Source: Halovulum dunhuangense (GTDB taxonomy: Bacteria; Pseudomonadota; Alphaproteobacteria; Rhodobacterales; Rhodobacteraceae). From it: a stretch of 64,000 bases of DNA. The DNA lies in the NCBI RefSeq assembly GCF_013093415.1, contig NZ_JABFBC010000001.1:1178001-1242000 (forward strand), given 5' to 3'. The position numbers and the translations under genes were made by a program. Shown piece by piece: positions 7,735 to 16,249 of the stretch. Position 1 is the stretch's first letter. Each line of letters opens with the position of its first letter. The notes under the pieces are model-generated. The model made no database searches. It was not told the origin of the DNA and worked only from the letters and a program-made list of their open reading frames with translations.

Positions 7735-9027
7735 TTACGCGGTGGCCCTGTCCAGCGCCTGGTCCAGGTCGCGGATCAGGTCGTCCGCATCCTCGATCCC
7801 GATGGACAGCCGCACCATGTTGGGCGCGGCCCCCGCCGCGACCTGCTGCTCGGTCGTCAGCTGCCGGTGGGTGGTCGAGGCCGAGTGGATGATCAGCGAG
7901 CGGGTGTCGCCCAGGTTCGCGACATGGCTGAAGATCTCGACCGCATCGACCAGCTTGACGCAGGCCTCGTAGCCGCCCTTCACCGCGAAGGTGAACAGCG
8001 CGCCCGCCCCCCTTGGATAGAGCCGCTTCACGCGGTCGGCATAGGGCGACGAGGGGAGCCCGGCATAGGTCACCTTTTCCACCCGCGGGTCCTGTTCCAG
8101 CCATTCGGCGATCCTGATCGCGTTCTCGACATGGCGCTGCATCCGCAGGCTGAGTGTCTCTATGCCCAGCATGGTCTGGAAGGCGTTCATCGGGGCCATC
8201 GCCATGCCGAGGTCGCGCAGGCCCACGGCGATACCGTGGAAGGTGTAGGCCATCGGGCCGAAGGTCTCGTGGAACTTCAGCCCGTGATAGGCGGGCTCGG
8301 GCTCGATCATCGAGCGGTGCTTGCCGGCGGCCGTCCAGTCGAAATTGCCCGAGTCGACGATCGCGCCGCCCACCGAGGTACCGTTGCCCGAAAGGTACTT
8401 CGTGGTCGAGTGCACGACGATATGTGCGCCCTGCTCGATCGGCCGGCAGAGCCAGGGCGTGGCCGAGGTGTTGTCCACGATCAGCGGCACCTGAAGGTCG
8501 TTGGCCACCGCCGCCACTGCCGGGATGTCGCCGACATAGCCGCCGGGGTTCGCGATCGATTCCATGAAGATGGCGCGGGTGTTGTCGTCCGCCGCGGCCC
8601 GGATGGCGTCGAGATCGTCGAAATCGACGAAGCGGGCGGACCAGCCGAAACGCTTGATGGTCTGGCTGAACTGCGTGACCGTGCCGCCATAGAGCCGGGT
8701 CGAGACGACGATGTTGTCGCCGGGCTGCATCAGCGGGAACAGCGCCATGATCTGCGCGGAATGGCCCGACGAGCAGCACACCCCGCCGACACCACCCTCG
8801 AGCGTGGCGATCCGTTCGGCCAGCGCCGAGACGGTGGGGTTGGTCAGCCGCGAATAGATGTAGCCCACCTCCTGCAGGTTGAAGAGCGCGGCCGCGTGTT
8901 CGGCGTCCCGGAACACATAGGCGGTGGTCTGGTAGATCGGCACCTGCCGGGCGCCGGTCGCGGGGTCCGGGCGGGCGCCGGCATGGATCTGAAGCGTGTC
9001 GAAGCCGTAGCTTGGCGTGTCGGTCAT
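7735..9027 (-). CDS. metY: O-acetylhomoserine sulfhydrylase (MetY type)
   Basis: 430 residues from the ATG at 9027 (CGAGGGACAG precedes it). Cys/Met-metabolism PLP-dependent family; the PLP lysine is K210 in HSTTKYLSGNGTSVGG. The YIYSRLTNPTVSALAERIATLEGG segment and the GAIVDSGNFDW stretch are typical of the MetY subgroup, as is the ~430-residue length (cystathionine enzymes are ~390). It makes homocysteine or homocysteine-like products from O-acetylhomoserine and sulfide in methionine biosynthesis. It lies 40 nt downstream of the DUF3131 gene on the same strand and ends at a hairpin terminator. I looked for a SAM-II riboswitch in the short leader and saw none. Confidence 0.92.
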   Translation of the reverse strand: MTDTPSYGFDTLQIHAGARPDPATGARQVPIYQTTAYVFRDAEHAAALFNLQEVGYIYSRLTNPTVSALAERIATLEGGVGGVCCSSGHSAQIMALFPLMQPGDNIVVSTRLYGGTVTQFSQTIKRFGWSARFVDFDDLDAIRAAADDNTRAIFMESIANPGGYVGDIPAVAAVANDLQVPLIVDNTSATPWLCRPIEQGAHIVVHSTTKYLSGNGTSVGGAIVDSGNFDWTAAGKHRSMIEPEPAYHGLKFHETFGPMAYTFHGIAVGLRDLGMAMAPMNAFQTMLGIETLSLRMQRHVENAIRIAEWLEQDPRVEKVTYAGLPSSPYADRVKRLYPRGAGALFTFAVKGGYEACVKLVDAVEIFSHVANLGDTRSLIIHSASTTHRQLTTEQQVAAGAAPNMVRLSIGIEDADDLIRDLDQALDRATA

Positions 9028-9067
9028 CTGTCCCTCGTGTTGGCGGTGAAATTGTCCGGGCCGCAGC

Positions 9068-11728
9068 TTAGGGCCGCGCCGGGGGCGGCACAACCGCACC
9101 ATCGGTGGGGTTCGGGGCGGTGGGGTTCGGGGCGGTGGGGTTCGGGGCGGCGCTCATCCGCCATTCGATCGCCGGGCGCCCGCCGTTCAGACGCATGGCG
9201 ATCGCCTCGAGGATGACGCCGTTGGTGTTCAGGTCGGCATAGTTCGGCACCCCGGCATCGAGCGCTGTCAGCACGCCGGGGGCGAAGCCGTGCACGGTGC
9301 CGCGCGCCTTTTCCCGCACATGGGCGATCAGCAGGTCGGAATAGGGGCCGGGCCGGGTGACATGCCACAGGAACGCCGCCTTGGTGCTGACCATCTCGAC
9401 CGAGCGGCGGAAACCGGGCGTGTCGAAGCGCGGCGCGGGGTTGCCGCTGCGGATCACCCAGGGGTCTTCCGCGCCGATCTGGTAGCCCTGGTAGACGAAC
9501 CACGGCTCGCGGTCGATCGGCACTTCCGAGACGCAGAGCAGCCGGCCCGTCGCGCGATGCTCGGCGATCTGGGCCGCCATCAGCGCGTCGGCCGCGACGC
9601 GGGCCACATCGCTCTGGCCCAGTTCGACCGCGCCCAGAAGATGCGGCTCGGCGCCGATAGGCCCGAGCCGGGCAATCTCGTGCAGGATCTCGACATCGGC
9701 GGCAAAGCCCGTCTCGATGCCGCTGGTCCGGTAGGGCGACGCCACCTCGAAGCCCCAGAGCGCGAAGCCGCGGGTCATGTAGTCTGCATAGTTGGTGGCA
9801 GTCGCATCCTCGAACACGCCATCGGTGATGTTGTGGAGCATGCCTTCGCGGATGGTCCGATCCAGATCCCAGCCCGCGACGATGTCGGCGATGCCCGGCT
9901 CCTCGCCCTCGACATAGGTTTCCAGCACCTTTAGCGCGGTCAGCAGCCGCCCGGTGTCGCTGGCGTTGTAGCTGTCGATGCCGGCTGCTGTTCCGCTGGT
10001 CGAGGTCATGCCGCGCGGCAGGATCAGGCCGGCCTGCCGCGTCTCGCCCAGATGGCCGAGGATGCGGGCGATCCGGCCGCGGAAGTCGCCCGCTTCGATC
10101 AGGCCCAGGCTGTGGGCGCCGATGGTGGCCAGGATCTGGGTGCCGGTGTCCCACATGGTGGCGAAGTCGTAGCTGGCGACGCCACCGCCCTCGCGCCAGG
10201 CGGTGGCGGGCGCCAGGCCCGAGACCGGATCGGCAAGCGCCTCGAAATAGGCCCATGCGCGGCGGGCATCCGCAAGCAGCAGATCGGTCTGGGGGTCCGG
10301 AACAGGGGGCGCGATGCGCCGCTCTCGCGCGGCGGCGCGCACCAGTCGTGCCGGTTCGTCCCGGGCGGTGATGGCGGCCTGAAGATCCGCCAGATCGCCC
10401 AGCGTGAACAGGCCCGACGCGCCGATGGCGGCCAGCGCCGCGACGAAGGTTTCCGCCTCGGCGGCACTTGCGAAGGCGTCTGCGCGGATCACGAGGATCG
10501 CATCCTGGAGCGGCGCGAGGGCCTCCTCCAGATCGCGTTCCAGGTCCGCCAGGCCCATCACCGGCGGGCGGCCGTCATGGACCAGCCCCGGCGACAGCCG
10601 CAAGACCCCCTCGGGCGACAGGCCCAGCGGCGCGGTCGGCGCGGCCGACAGGTTCAGCAACAGGTCGAGCCCGGCCATGTCGGTGCCGGGCAGGGGCGCT
10701 GGGCTTGCGAGACAGGCGCCGCGGGGTGCGGGACTGTCGCCGAGGGTCGCGAACAGGCCCCGGAGCGCGGCATCGTCGGGGGCGCCGGTCAGCAGCGCGC
10801 AGCCCTCCGGCCCCAGCGGCGTGTGGCGCAGGCCTGCCGCATCCAGCCCGGCCAGCAGGGCCGTGCGGGCAGGGCTGTCGGCGCCCGCTTCGATGCAGAG
10901 CGCAAGATGCCGTGGCGGGGCCTCGCCCGATTGCAACAGCAACTCGGACGGTGTCGTGGCATGGCGCGTGCCGCCCCCCCTCAGCGCGAGCGCCAGCCGG
11001 TCGCCCAGTCGCGCGCCAAGTGCGAAGGCCGTTTCGCGGTCCGGGGACGCGGCCGGCCAGTCGGCGACAAGGATCGACAGCGCATCCCCCGCCAGCGCCT
11101 CGGCCAGCAGGGCGTCCAGGTCCGTCGCTTCCGCATCGATGGCGAAGCGCCGCCCGCCGCTGATGACCCGCGTCCCGTCCTCGGCCGTTCCCAGCGTGCC
11201 GGCGGAATTCCCGGAAGGCAGACGGATCAGGGTCCGGAACCCGGCCGAGCGCAGGCCGTCGGCGGGGCCGTCGATCGCACCATCGGTCGCCGCCGCCAGC
11301 GCCGTGACCGGCTGGCCCGCCAGCGGCGCCATGGCGCGGCGATAGGCGTTCTGTGCCCGGGCCGCGTTGCGCATGCGGAAAAAGCCGCGCGGATCCGTCA
11401 GGCCCGGCGCGTGAAGCACGATCTCGGCCAGTCCCGCGTAATCGCGGCGCAGCCGGTCCAGAAGCGCGCAGAGCGGCGCATTCTCGGCCAGCGCATCGGG
11501 CCGGGCGGGATCGTGGCGCAGAAGGCAGGACACCGGCACGCCCTGCGACAGGATGGGGTCGAGATAGTCGAACAGCGCCCCGGCCTCGGCGTCCGCGGCG
11601 ATCCCCGAGACAAGCAGCATCGCCGGGCCGGATCCAGCGGCGCGCCCCCGTCCGCCCGGCAGCGCCATGGCCATCGGCACCCCGATCAGGGTTGCGTGCA
11701 GGAAACTCCGTCGCGTGAGCGTGGCCAA
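9068..11728 (-). CDS. Tat-exported DUF3131 protein (polysaccharide-associated)
   Basis: 886 residues from a TTG start at 11728, chosen because GGGGGA lies 7-12 nt upstream and the product then begins MATLTRRSFLHATL, a twin-arginine signal. The N-terminal ~450 residues look like degenerate deacetylase-type (alpha/beta) domains. From about residue 470 the DUF3131 region runs to ~840 (LLADARRAWAYFEAL, ATMWDTGTQILATIGAHSLG, SYNASDTGRLLTALKVLE), an all-helical region comparable in general layout to (alpha/alpha)6 glycosidases. The extreme C terminus carries three PNPTA repeats. It is divergent from the deacetylase/synthase fusion at 11869, so a joint role in making or trimming an exopolysaccharide is inferred, not shown. 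Confidence 0.8.
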   Translation of the reverse strand: MATLTRRSFLHATLIGVPMAMALPGGRGRAAGSGPAMLLVSGIAADAEAGALFDYLDPILSQGVPVSCLLRHDPARPDALAENAPLCALLDRLRRDYAGLAEIVLHAPGLTDPRGFFRMRNAARAQNAYRRAMAPLAGQPVTALAAATDGAIDGPADGLRSAGFRTLIRLPSGNSAGTLGTAEDGTRVISGGRRFAIDAEATDLDALLAEALAGDALSILVADWPAASPDRETAFALGARLGDRLALALRGGGTRHATTPSELLLQSGEAPPRHLALCIEAGADSPARTALLAGLDAAGLRHTPLGPEGCALLTGAPDDAALRGLFATLGDSPAPRGACLASPAPLPGTDMAGLDLLLNLSAAPTAPLGLSPEGVLRLSPGLVHDGRPPVMGLADLERDLEEALAPLQDAILVIRADAFASAAEAETFVAALAAIGASGLFTLGDLADLQAAITARDEPARLVRAAARERRIAPPVPDPQTDLLLADARRAWAYFEALADPVSGLAPATAWREGGGVASYDFATMWDTGTQILATIGAHSLGLIEAGDFRGRIARILGHLGETRQAGLILPRGMTSTSGTAAGIDSYNASDTGRLLTALKVLETYVEGEEPGIADIVAGWDLDRTIREGMLHNITDGVFEDATATNYADYMTRGFALWGFEVASPYRTSGIETGFAADVEILHEIARLGPIGAEPHLLGAVELGQSDVARVAADALMAAQIAEHRATGRLLCVSEVPIDREPWFVYQGYQIGAEDPWVIRSGNPAPRFDTPGFRRSVEMVSTKAAFLWHVTRPGPYSDLLIAHVREKARGTVHGFAPGVLTALDAGVPNYADLNTNGVILEAIAMRLNGGRPAIEWRMSAAPNPTAPNPTAPNPTDGAVVPPPARP
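9106..9150 (-). repeat. Three perfect 15-bp tandem repeats in the DUF3131 gene
   Basis: Three identical copies of a 15-nt unit (TGGGGTTCGGGGCGG on the plus strand) lie at 9106-9120, 9121-9135 and 9136-9150. They are in frame and encode the PNPTA repeats near the DUF3131 C terminus. Being perfect and a multiple of three, they could gain or lose units by slippage without breaking the frame. Confidence 0.95.
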
Positions 11729-11868
11729 TTCGCCAGTCCCCCAAGGGCAGGAAGCCGTCCACCGCGATTTACGCAGGTTCCTTGCAGTCGCTCAAGGTTT
11801 CGGGCTGAATCAGCCCGAAGCTGGACCCGCGCGGACAGGGGGCGCGGCAGGCAGCGGGGTACGGCAGG

Positions 11869-14800
11869 GTGCGGGACAGGAAGCCAGAGGACAGGCAAAC
11901 CGGGGAGCGCCCGGTCTTCTTCGATCCCACGGCGCGCAGGTCGCGGCGCGTGGTGGCGCTTGGCGTGGTCGTCCTTGGCGCGCTGGTGTTCTGGGCGGCG
12001 GCCTTCGTGCTGCAACTCTACATCTCGCGGTTGCCCGGTGCGCAGACCGGGGCGCCGGCCGTGACCACCGCGCCGCGACCCGGGGCCGAACCTGACGCTT
12101 CGGGTCCGCCGGTGCTGCTTCCGGCATGGACGCGCCCGCGCGGCGCGGTTCATGCCTTCGTGCCCGGCTGGTCGCGGGCGGCGATGGCGTCGGCGCTGGA
12201 CCACATCGAGACGATCGACGTGCTGATGCCGGAATGGCTGGAAGTCGACCCGGCGACCGGTGCCGCGGTCGAAACCGCTGATCCCTACCGTGCCGCGTTC
12301 CTTGCGGACGTCCGCAAGCGGCGACCCGGGCTTCCCATCCATCCGGTTCTGGTGACGCCGGATGCGGCGATCGCGCGGCTTGGAACGGCAGAAGCGCAAG
12401 CAAGCCTGGCCGAGACCGCGGTGGCTGCCGCCTTGGCCGGGGGCTTTGACGGGCTGTGCCTGGAACTTGCCGGGGTGACGGCGGACGCGCGCGCGGCGAT
12501 GGTCGCGGCGCTCGATCTGTTCGCGCGCCGTCTGGGCGAGGCGGGGCTGGAAAGCTGCGTTATTGCCGGCATTTCCGATCCGCTGCTGGTCGAGGCGGGC
12601 CTGCCGCAGACGGTGGACCGGATCGTCGCGCTGGCCTTCCGGGAGCCGGGCGCCTTCAGCGCGCCAGGGCCTCTGGCCCCGCAGGCCTGGTTCGAGGATG
12701 CGGTGGCCCGCCTTTTCGCACGGCTTCCCCGGGAACGGGTGGTCGTGGCGCTTGGCAGCTTCGGCCATGCTTGGACCGTCGGCGAGCCGCAGCCGCGGGC
12801 CATCGGCTATTTCGACGCGACGGTCGCCGCGCGCCAGCGTGGCGGGGATCTGTCCTTCGATCCCGAAAGCCGGAACACCCGGCTCCGGGGGCTGGACGCC
12901 GCAGGGCGGCCCCTGCGGGCCTGGCTTCTGGATGCGCCGAGCGCCCATAACCAGTTGCTCGCGTTGCGCGCCCACGCGCCCGCAGGCGTCGCGATCTGGC
13001 CGCTTGGCCGCGAGGATCCCGGCCTGTGGCGCCTTCTGGCGCCGGGCGGGCAGCCGCGCTCTGCGGGCGGGCTGATCGAGGATGTGCCGGCTGCGGATCA
13101 TGTCGTCCACGACGGCGAGGGGCCGCTTCTGCGCGTGATGGCCGAGGCCGCGCCGGGCCGGCGGAGCATCACGCTCGATCCCGCGAGCGGCCAGATCGCG
13201 TCGGTGGTGTACCGGGAACTTCCCGCGGCCTATCTGCTGGGGCGCAGCGGTGCGCCAGGGCGCGACACGCTGGTCCTGACCTTCGATGATGGGCCCGATC
13301 CGGTCTATACGCCCCGGATCCTGGACGTGCTGCGCGCAGAAGGCGTGCGCGCCACCTTCTTCCTGATCGGCCAGTCGGCGCTGAAACATCCCGATATCGT
13401 GCGCCGCATCGTGGCCGAGGGGCACGATATCGGGGTGCACACCTTCCTGCATCCGGACATTTCCCGGATTTCCGATCTGCGGATGCATTTCGAGCTGCAC
13501 GCCTCGCAGCTGTTGCTGGCGGATATCGCCGGCGTGAACACCAACCTGTTCCGCGCGCCCTATGGCATCGACGAGACGCCTGCCACCGCCGGGGCGGCGC
13601 AGAGCCTCGCGATCCTCAGCCGCGAGGGATATGTCGTGGTCGATGTGCAACTCGACTCGCGGGACTGGGCGCGGCCGGGGGTCGAGACGATCAACGAGAC
13701 GATACTGGCCAGCCTTGTGCGCGGGGATGGCAACGTGATCCTCATGCATGATGCGGGCGGCGACCGATCCCAGACGGTCGAGGCGCTGCGCCAGACGGTA
13801 CAGGCGCTGAAGGCGCGGGGATACGGCTTCGTGCCGGTGTCCGCCCTGCTGCCGGGGGCGGAGCCGGAAATCGGGCTGGGTCCGGGGCGGTTCCAGGCGC
13901 TGACGCATCTGAGCTTTGCGGTGATCCGCTTCACGGGTTCGGTTCTGGGGGCGCTGTTCTGGGTGGTGGTGGTGGCTGCGACGCTGCGCAGCCTGGTGAT
14001 CGTCGGCGCGGCGCTGTGGCATCGCCGACCGCGCCTTGCGCCCGCGGGCGAGGTGCCGGCGGTCAGCGTCGCGATCCCCGCCTTTGACGAGGCGCCGGTG
14101 ATCGCGTGGGCGGTTGCGGCGGTGCTGGCCGCGGATCCGCCGGCGGCCGAGGTGATCGTGGTGGACGACGGCTCGACCGACGGGACCGCGGATATCGTGC
14201 GCCAGCATTTCGGGACGGACCCGCGGGTGCGGGTGGTCACCCAGCCCAATGGCGGCAAGTCGGCGGCGCTGAACACGGCCTTCGACCTGGCAGCCGCGCC
14301 TGTGGTCGTGGCGATCGACGCCGACACGGTGGTGGCCCCCGACGCGATCGGCGCGCTGGCGCGGCATTTCGCGGATCCGGTGGTGGGTGCCGTGGCGGGC
14401 AACGTCAAGGTCGGCAACCGGGGCAACCTGCTGACGCGGTTGCAGGCGATCGAATACATCACTTCCCAGAACCTTGACCGGCGGGCCTTTGCCAGTGTCA
14501 ACGGGATGCTGGTCGTGCCCGGCGCGATCGGGGCATGGCGGCGCGCGGCGGTGCAGGGCGCGGGCGGCTACGGTGCGTCCACGCTGGTCGAGGATGCGGA
14601 CCTGACCGTGGCCGTCTGCCGCGCCGGCTGGCGCGTGACCCACGAGCCCGCCGCCCGCGCCTATACCGAGGCGCCCGAGACGGTCCGCCAGTTCCTGCGC
14701 CAGCGGCTGCGCTGGAGCTTCGGGATGATCCAGGTCGCCTGGAAACATCGCCGCGCCCTGCGCGAGGGCCGTGCCATCGGCTGGCTGTCGATGCCGGACC

Positions 14801-15219
14801 TGGTGCTGTTCGGCGTGCTGCTGTCGGTGGTCGCGCCGCTGGCCGACCTGGTCTTCGTGCTGGGCATCGTCGATCTGGCGCAGTCCTTCCTGGCGCCGCG
14901 CCCCGGTGTCGCGCCTTCGGTGCCGTGGCTTCTGCTGCTGGGCTACGGGGTCTACCTGGCGTCGGACCTGGTGCTGGCGGCGGTCGCGCTGGCGCTGGAG
15001 CGGGATGAGGACTGGCGCCTGCTGCCATGGGTGCTGACCCAGCGCTTCTTCTACCGCCAGCTTTACTGGATGGTCGCCCTGCGGGCGCTGGGCCGGGCCC
15101 TGACGGGACGCTTCACCGGCTGGCGCAAGGTCGTGCGCACCGCGAGCGTCGCGCCCGACATTGCCAGGGGGCTGGCGCGCGGCGCCAGGCGCCGCGTCAC
15201 CACGTTGCGCATGGTCTGA
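11869..15219 (+). CDS. Trifunctional GH18-like / NodB deacetylase / GT2 glycosyltransferase fusion
   Basis: 1116 residues, GTG start at 11869. In order: a membrane helix (~27-50); a GH18-like domain (~80-420) whose catalytic stretch reads FDGLCLEL, not the usual DG.D.D.E; a NodB polysaccharide deacetylase (~465-660) with TFDDGPDP (~471), HTFLH (~521), RAPYG (~561) and LMHDAGG (~625), all intact; membrane helices (~683-715); and a processive family-2 glycosyltransferase (~728-970) with VVDDGSTDGT, DADT, EDADLTV and QRLRW, intact; then more membrane helices to ~1045. The layout joins the functions of PgaC-like synthases and PgaB-like deacetylases. Inferred role: synthesis, export and de-N-acetylation of a hexosamine exopolysaccharide. 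The polymer is unknown. The DUF3131 gene is divergent, 140 nt away. Confidence 0.88.
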   Translation: MRDRKPEDRQTGERPVFFDPTARRSRRVVALGVVVLGALVFWAAAFVLQLYISRLPGAQTGAPAVTTAPRPGAEPDASGPPVLLPAWTRPRGAVHAFVPGWSRAAMASALDHIETIDVLMPEWLEVDPATGAAVETADPYRAAFLADVRKRRPGLPIHPVLVTPDAAIARLGTAEAQASLAETAVAAALAGGFDGLCLELAGVTADARAAMVAALDLFARRLGEAGLESCVIAGISDPLLVEAGLPQTVDRIVALAFREPGAFSAPGPLAPQAWFEDAVARLFARLPRERVVVALGSFGHAWTVGEPQPRAIGYFDATVAARQRGGDLSFDPESRNTRLRGLDAAGRPLRAWLLDAPSAHNQLLALRAHAPAGVAIWPLGREDPGLWRLLAPGGQPRSAGGLIEDVPAADHVVHDGEGPLLRVMAEAAPGRRSITLDPASGQIASVVYRELPAAYLLGRSGAPGRDTLVLTFDDGPDPVYTPRILDVLRAEGVRATFFLIGQSALKHPDIVRRIVAEGHDIGVHTFLHPDISRISDLRMHFELHASQLLLADIAGVNTNLFRAPYGIDETPATAGAAQSLAILSREGYVVVDVQLDSRDWARPGVETINETILASLVRGDGNVILMHDAGGDRSQTVEALRQTVQALKARGYGFVPVSALLPGAEPEIGLGPGRFQALTHLSFAVIRFTGSVLGALFWVVVVAATLRSLVIVGAALWHRRPRLAPAGEVPAVSVAIPAFDEAPVIAWAVAAVLAADPPAAEVIVVDDGSTDGTADIVRQHFGTDPRVRVVTQPNGGKSAALNTAFDLAAAPVVVAIDADTVVAPDAIGALARHFADPVVGAVAGNVKVGNRGNLLTRLQAIEYITSQNLDRRAFASVNGMLVVPGAIGAWRRAAVQGAGGYGASTLVEDADLTVAVCRAGWRVTHEPAARAYTEAPETVRQFLRQRLRWSFGMIQVAWKHRRALREGRAIGWLSMPDLVLFGVLLSVVAPLADLVFVLGIVDLAQSFLAPRPGVAPSVPWLLLLGYGVYLASDLVLAAVALALERDEDWRLLPWVLTQRFFYRQLYWMVALRALGRALTGRFTGWRKVVRTASVAPDIARGLARGARRRVTTLRMV

Positions 15220-15227
15220 GCCCGGCC

Positions 15228-15848
15228 TCAGAAGACCCGGCAGCCGGTCTCGGTCAGGGCGCCCGCCACGGTCGGGTAGTCGGGCGCCGGGTTCTGGATG
15301 ATCTCGTGGAACCGGGTCAACCGGCGCATGCATTCCTCGGAGGCAGCGCGCGGGCTTTTCGAGCCATCCACATAGATGTCGAGCCAGGGCCGGCCGTCGC
15401 GCCCGGTGTGGCAGGGACCGTCCTGCGGCCGCGGACCGTCGCCGCAGACATCCTCGACGATGGCGTATTTGCGCAACCCGCTCAGGTAGAAGCGGGTGCC
15501 CTTCGGGAAGTCCATGCTCTGGCGGCCCTGCTCAAGCCGGTGGCCCACTGCAATCGTGACGGGATCCTCCCAGGTGCCGGTGCCGCCCGCGCTTTTCCGC
15601 AGGACCGGATGCGCGATGGCGGCCGATCCGGGCGGGGTGTTGTCCCAGTAGCTGTAGCCGGTCAGGTAGGCGGTGAAGCGTACCTCCTCGTCGCTGCGGG
15701 CCGCGACCCGGGCCGCTGGCGATAGTGGGGCCGAGGTCATGTCGGTGGTGTCGCCCCGGGTCGGCCCGGGATCGCCCACGGGCGCGCAGGCCGAGATGGT
15801 GAATGCCGCTGCAAGTGCCGCAGCGCAGGTCAGCAGGTTTCTGCGCAT
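15228..15848 (-). CDS. Lipoprotein of unknown function, possible double-psi barrel
   Basis: 206 residues from the ATG at 15848 (ATG 15851 directly before it is also possible; AGGGGGT precedes both, with better spacing to 15848). A short signal peptide ends in a lipobox, TISAC, so it should be a lipid-anchored envelope protein. The mature part has FTAYLTGYSYWDNTPPGSA, PKGTRFYLSGLRKYAIVEDVCGDG and an RPWLDIYVDG stretch, recalling secreted RlpA/EG45-type double-psi beta-barrels; this is a weak structural guess. It ends 8 nt from the synthase fusion stop, tail to tail, so it may or may not be linked to polysaccharide export. Confidence 0.75.
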   Translation of the reverse strand: MRRNLLTCAAALAAAFTISACAPVGDPGPTRGDTTDMTSAPLSPAARVAARSDEEVRFTAYLTGYSYWDNTPPGSAAIAHPVLRKSAGGTGTWEDPVTIAVGHRLEQGRQSMDFPKGTRFYLSGLRKYAIVEDVCGDGPRPQDGPCHTGRDGRPWLDIYVDGSKSPRAASEECMRRLTRFHEIIQNPAPDYPTVAGALTETGCRVF

Positions 15849-16249
15849 CATACCCCCTGTCCCGGAGACGGGGGCTCAGCCCGCTCCGGCGCATGCAAGA
15901 AACGTCATAACCCGAGGAATGCTTCGGCCGAATTGTGGTGAAATTCGGACCCAAACATATTCAGGCCTGACTATATGTCGGATGAATCCGGACGGCGCCG
16001 CAATCCAGAAATGACCATCGGCGATGATCCGCCAGTCGATCGCATCGTTGCTTCAAGTCGAATGGGCCAGTTCGGCACCGGACAACCGGGCGTCAGGCCA
16101 CGGAGGTGGGTGATCAAGTCACTGAAGGAACCGGGCGGGTGTCCTAGACCCGATGCGGAAACGGGCCGCGCGATTCGCGGGGCCCGCGCAGACAAGCCGA
16201 TGCCGGCAGGCGGCCCCGGGTCGCGTCGGCAGCAAAGGAGAAATACCAG
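15849..16249. other. 401-nt intergenic region with a palindrome
   Basis: Region between the divergent lipoprotein and persulfide dioxygenase genes. It contains a compound palindrome (15955-15978) and an otherwise featureless GC-rich stretch up to the AAAGGAGAAATA ribosome binding site at 16232-16243. A reading frame at 15975-16253 has no ribosome binding site or recognisable content and I do not call it. Confidence 0.6.
15955..15978. promoter_or_regulatory. Candidate operator palindrome
   Basis: ACATAT, then the perfect 10-bp palindrome TCAGGCCTGA, then CTATATGT: two nested inverted repeats around one centre (outer arms offset by 2 nt). It lies 107 nt upstream of the lipoprotein start and 271 nt upstream of the dioxygenase start, in a locally AT-richer stretch. 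Persulfide dioxygenase genes are often under ArsR-type sulfide-responsive repressors, but no such regulator gene is visible here. Confidence 0.4.

Noticed and set aside
9028-9067. Possible SAM-II riboswitch before metY
   Set aside because: The leader is only 40 nt between stop and start and shows none of the conserved SAM-II sequence or pseudoknot arms.
11686-15333. A 1215-codon open frame on the minus strand
   Set aside because: It is the antisense shadow of the trifunctional synthase gene, which has intact motifs; the shadow product is Arg/His/Gln-rich with no recognisable domain.
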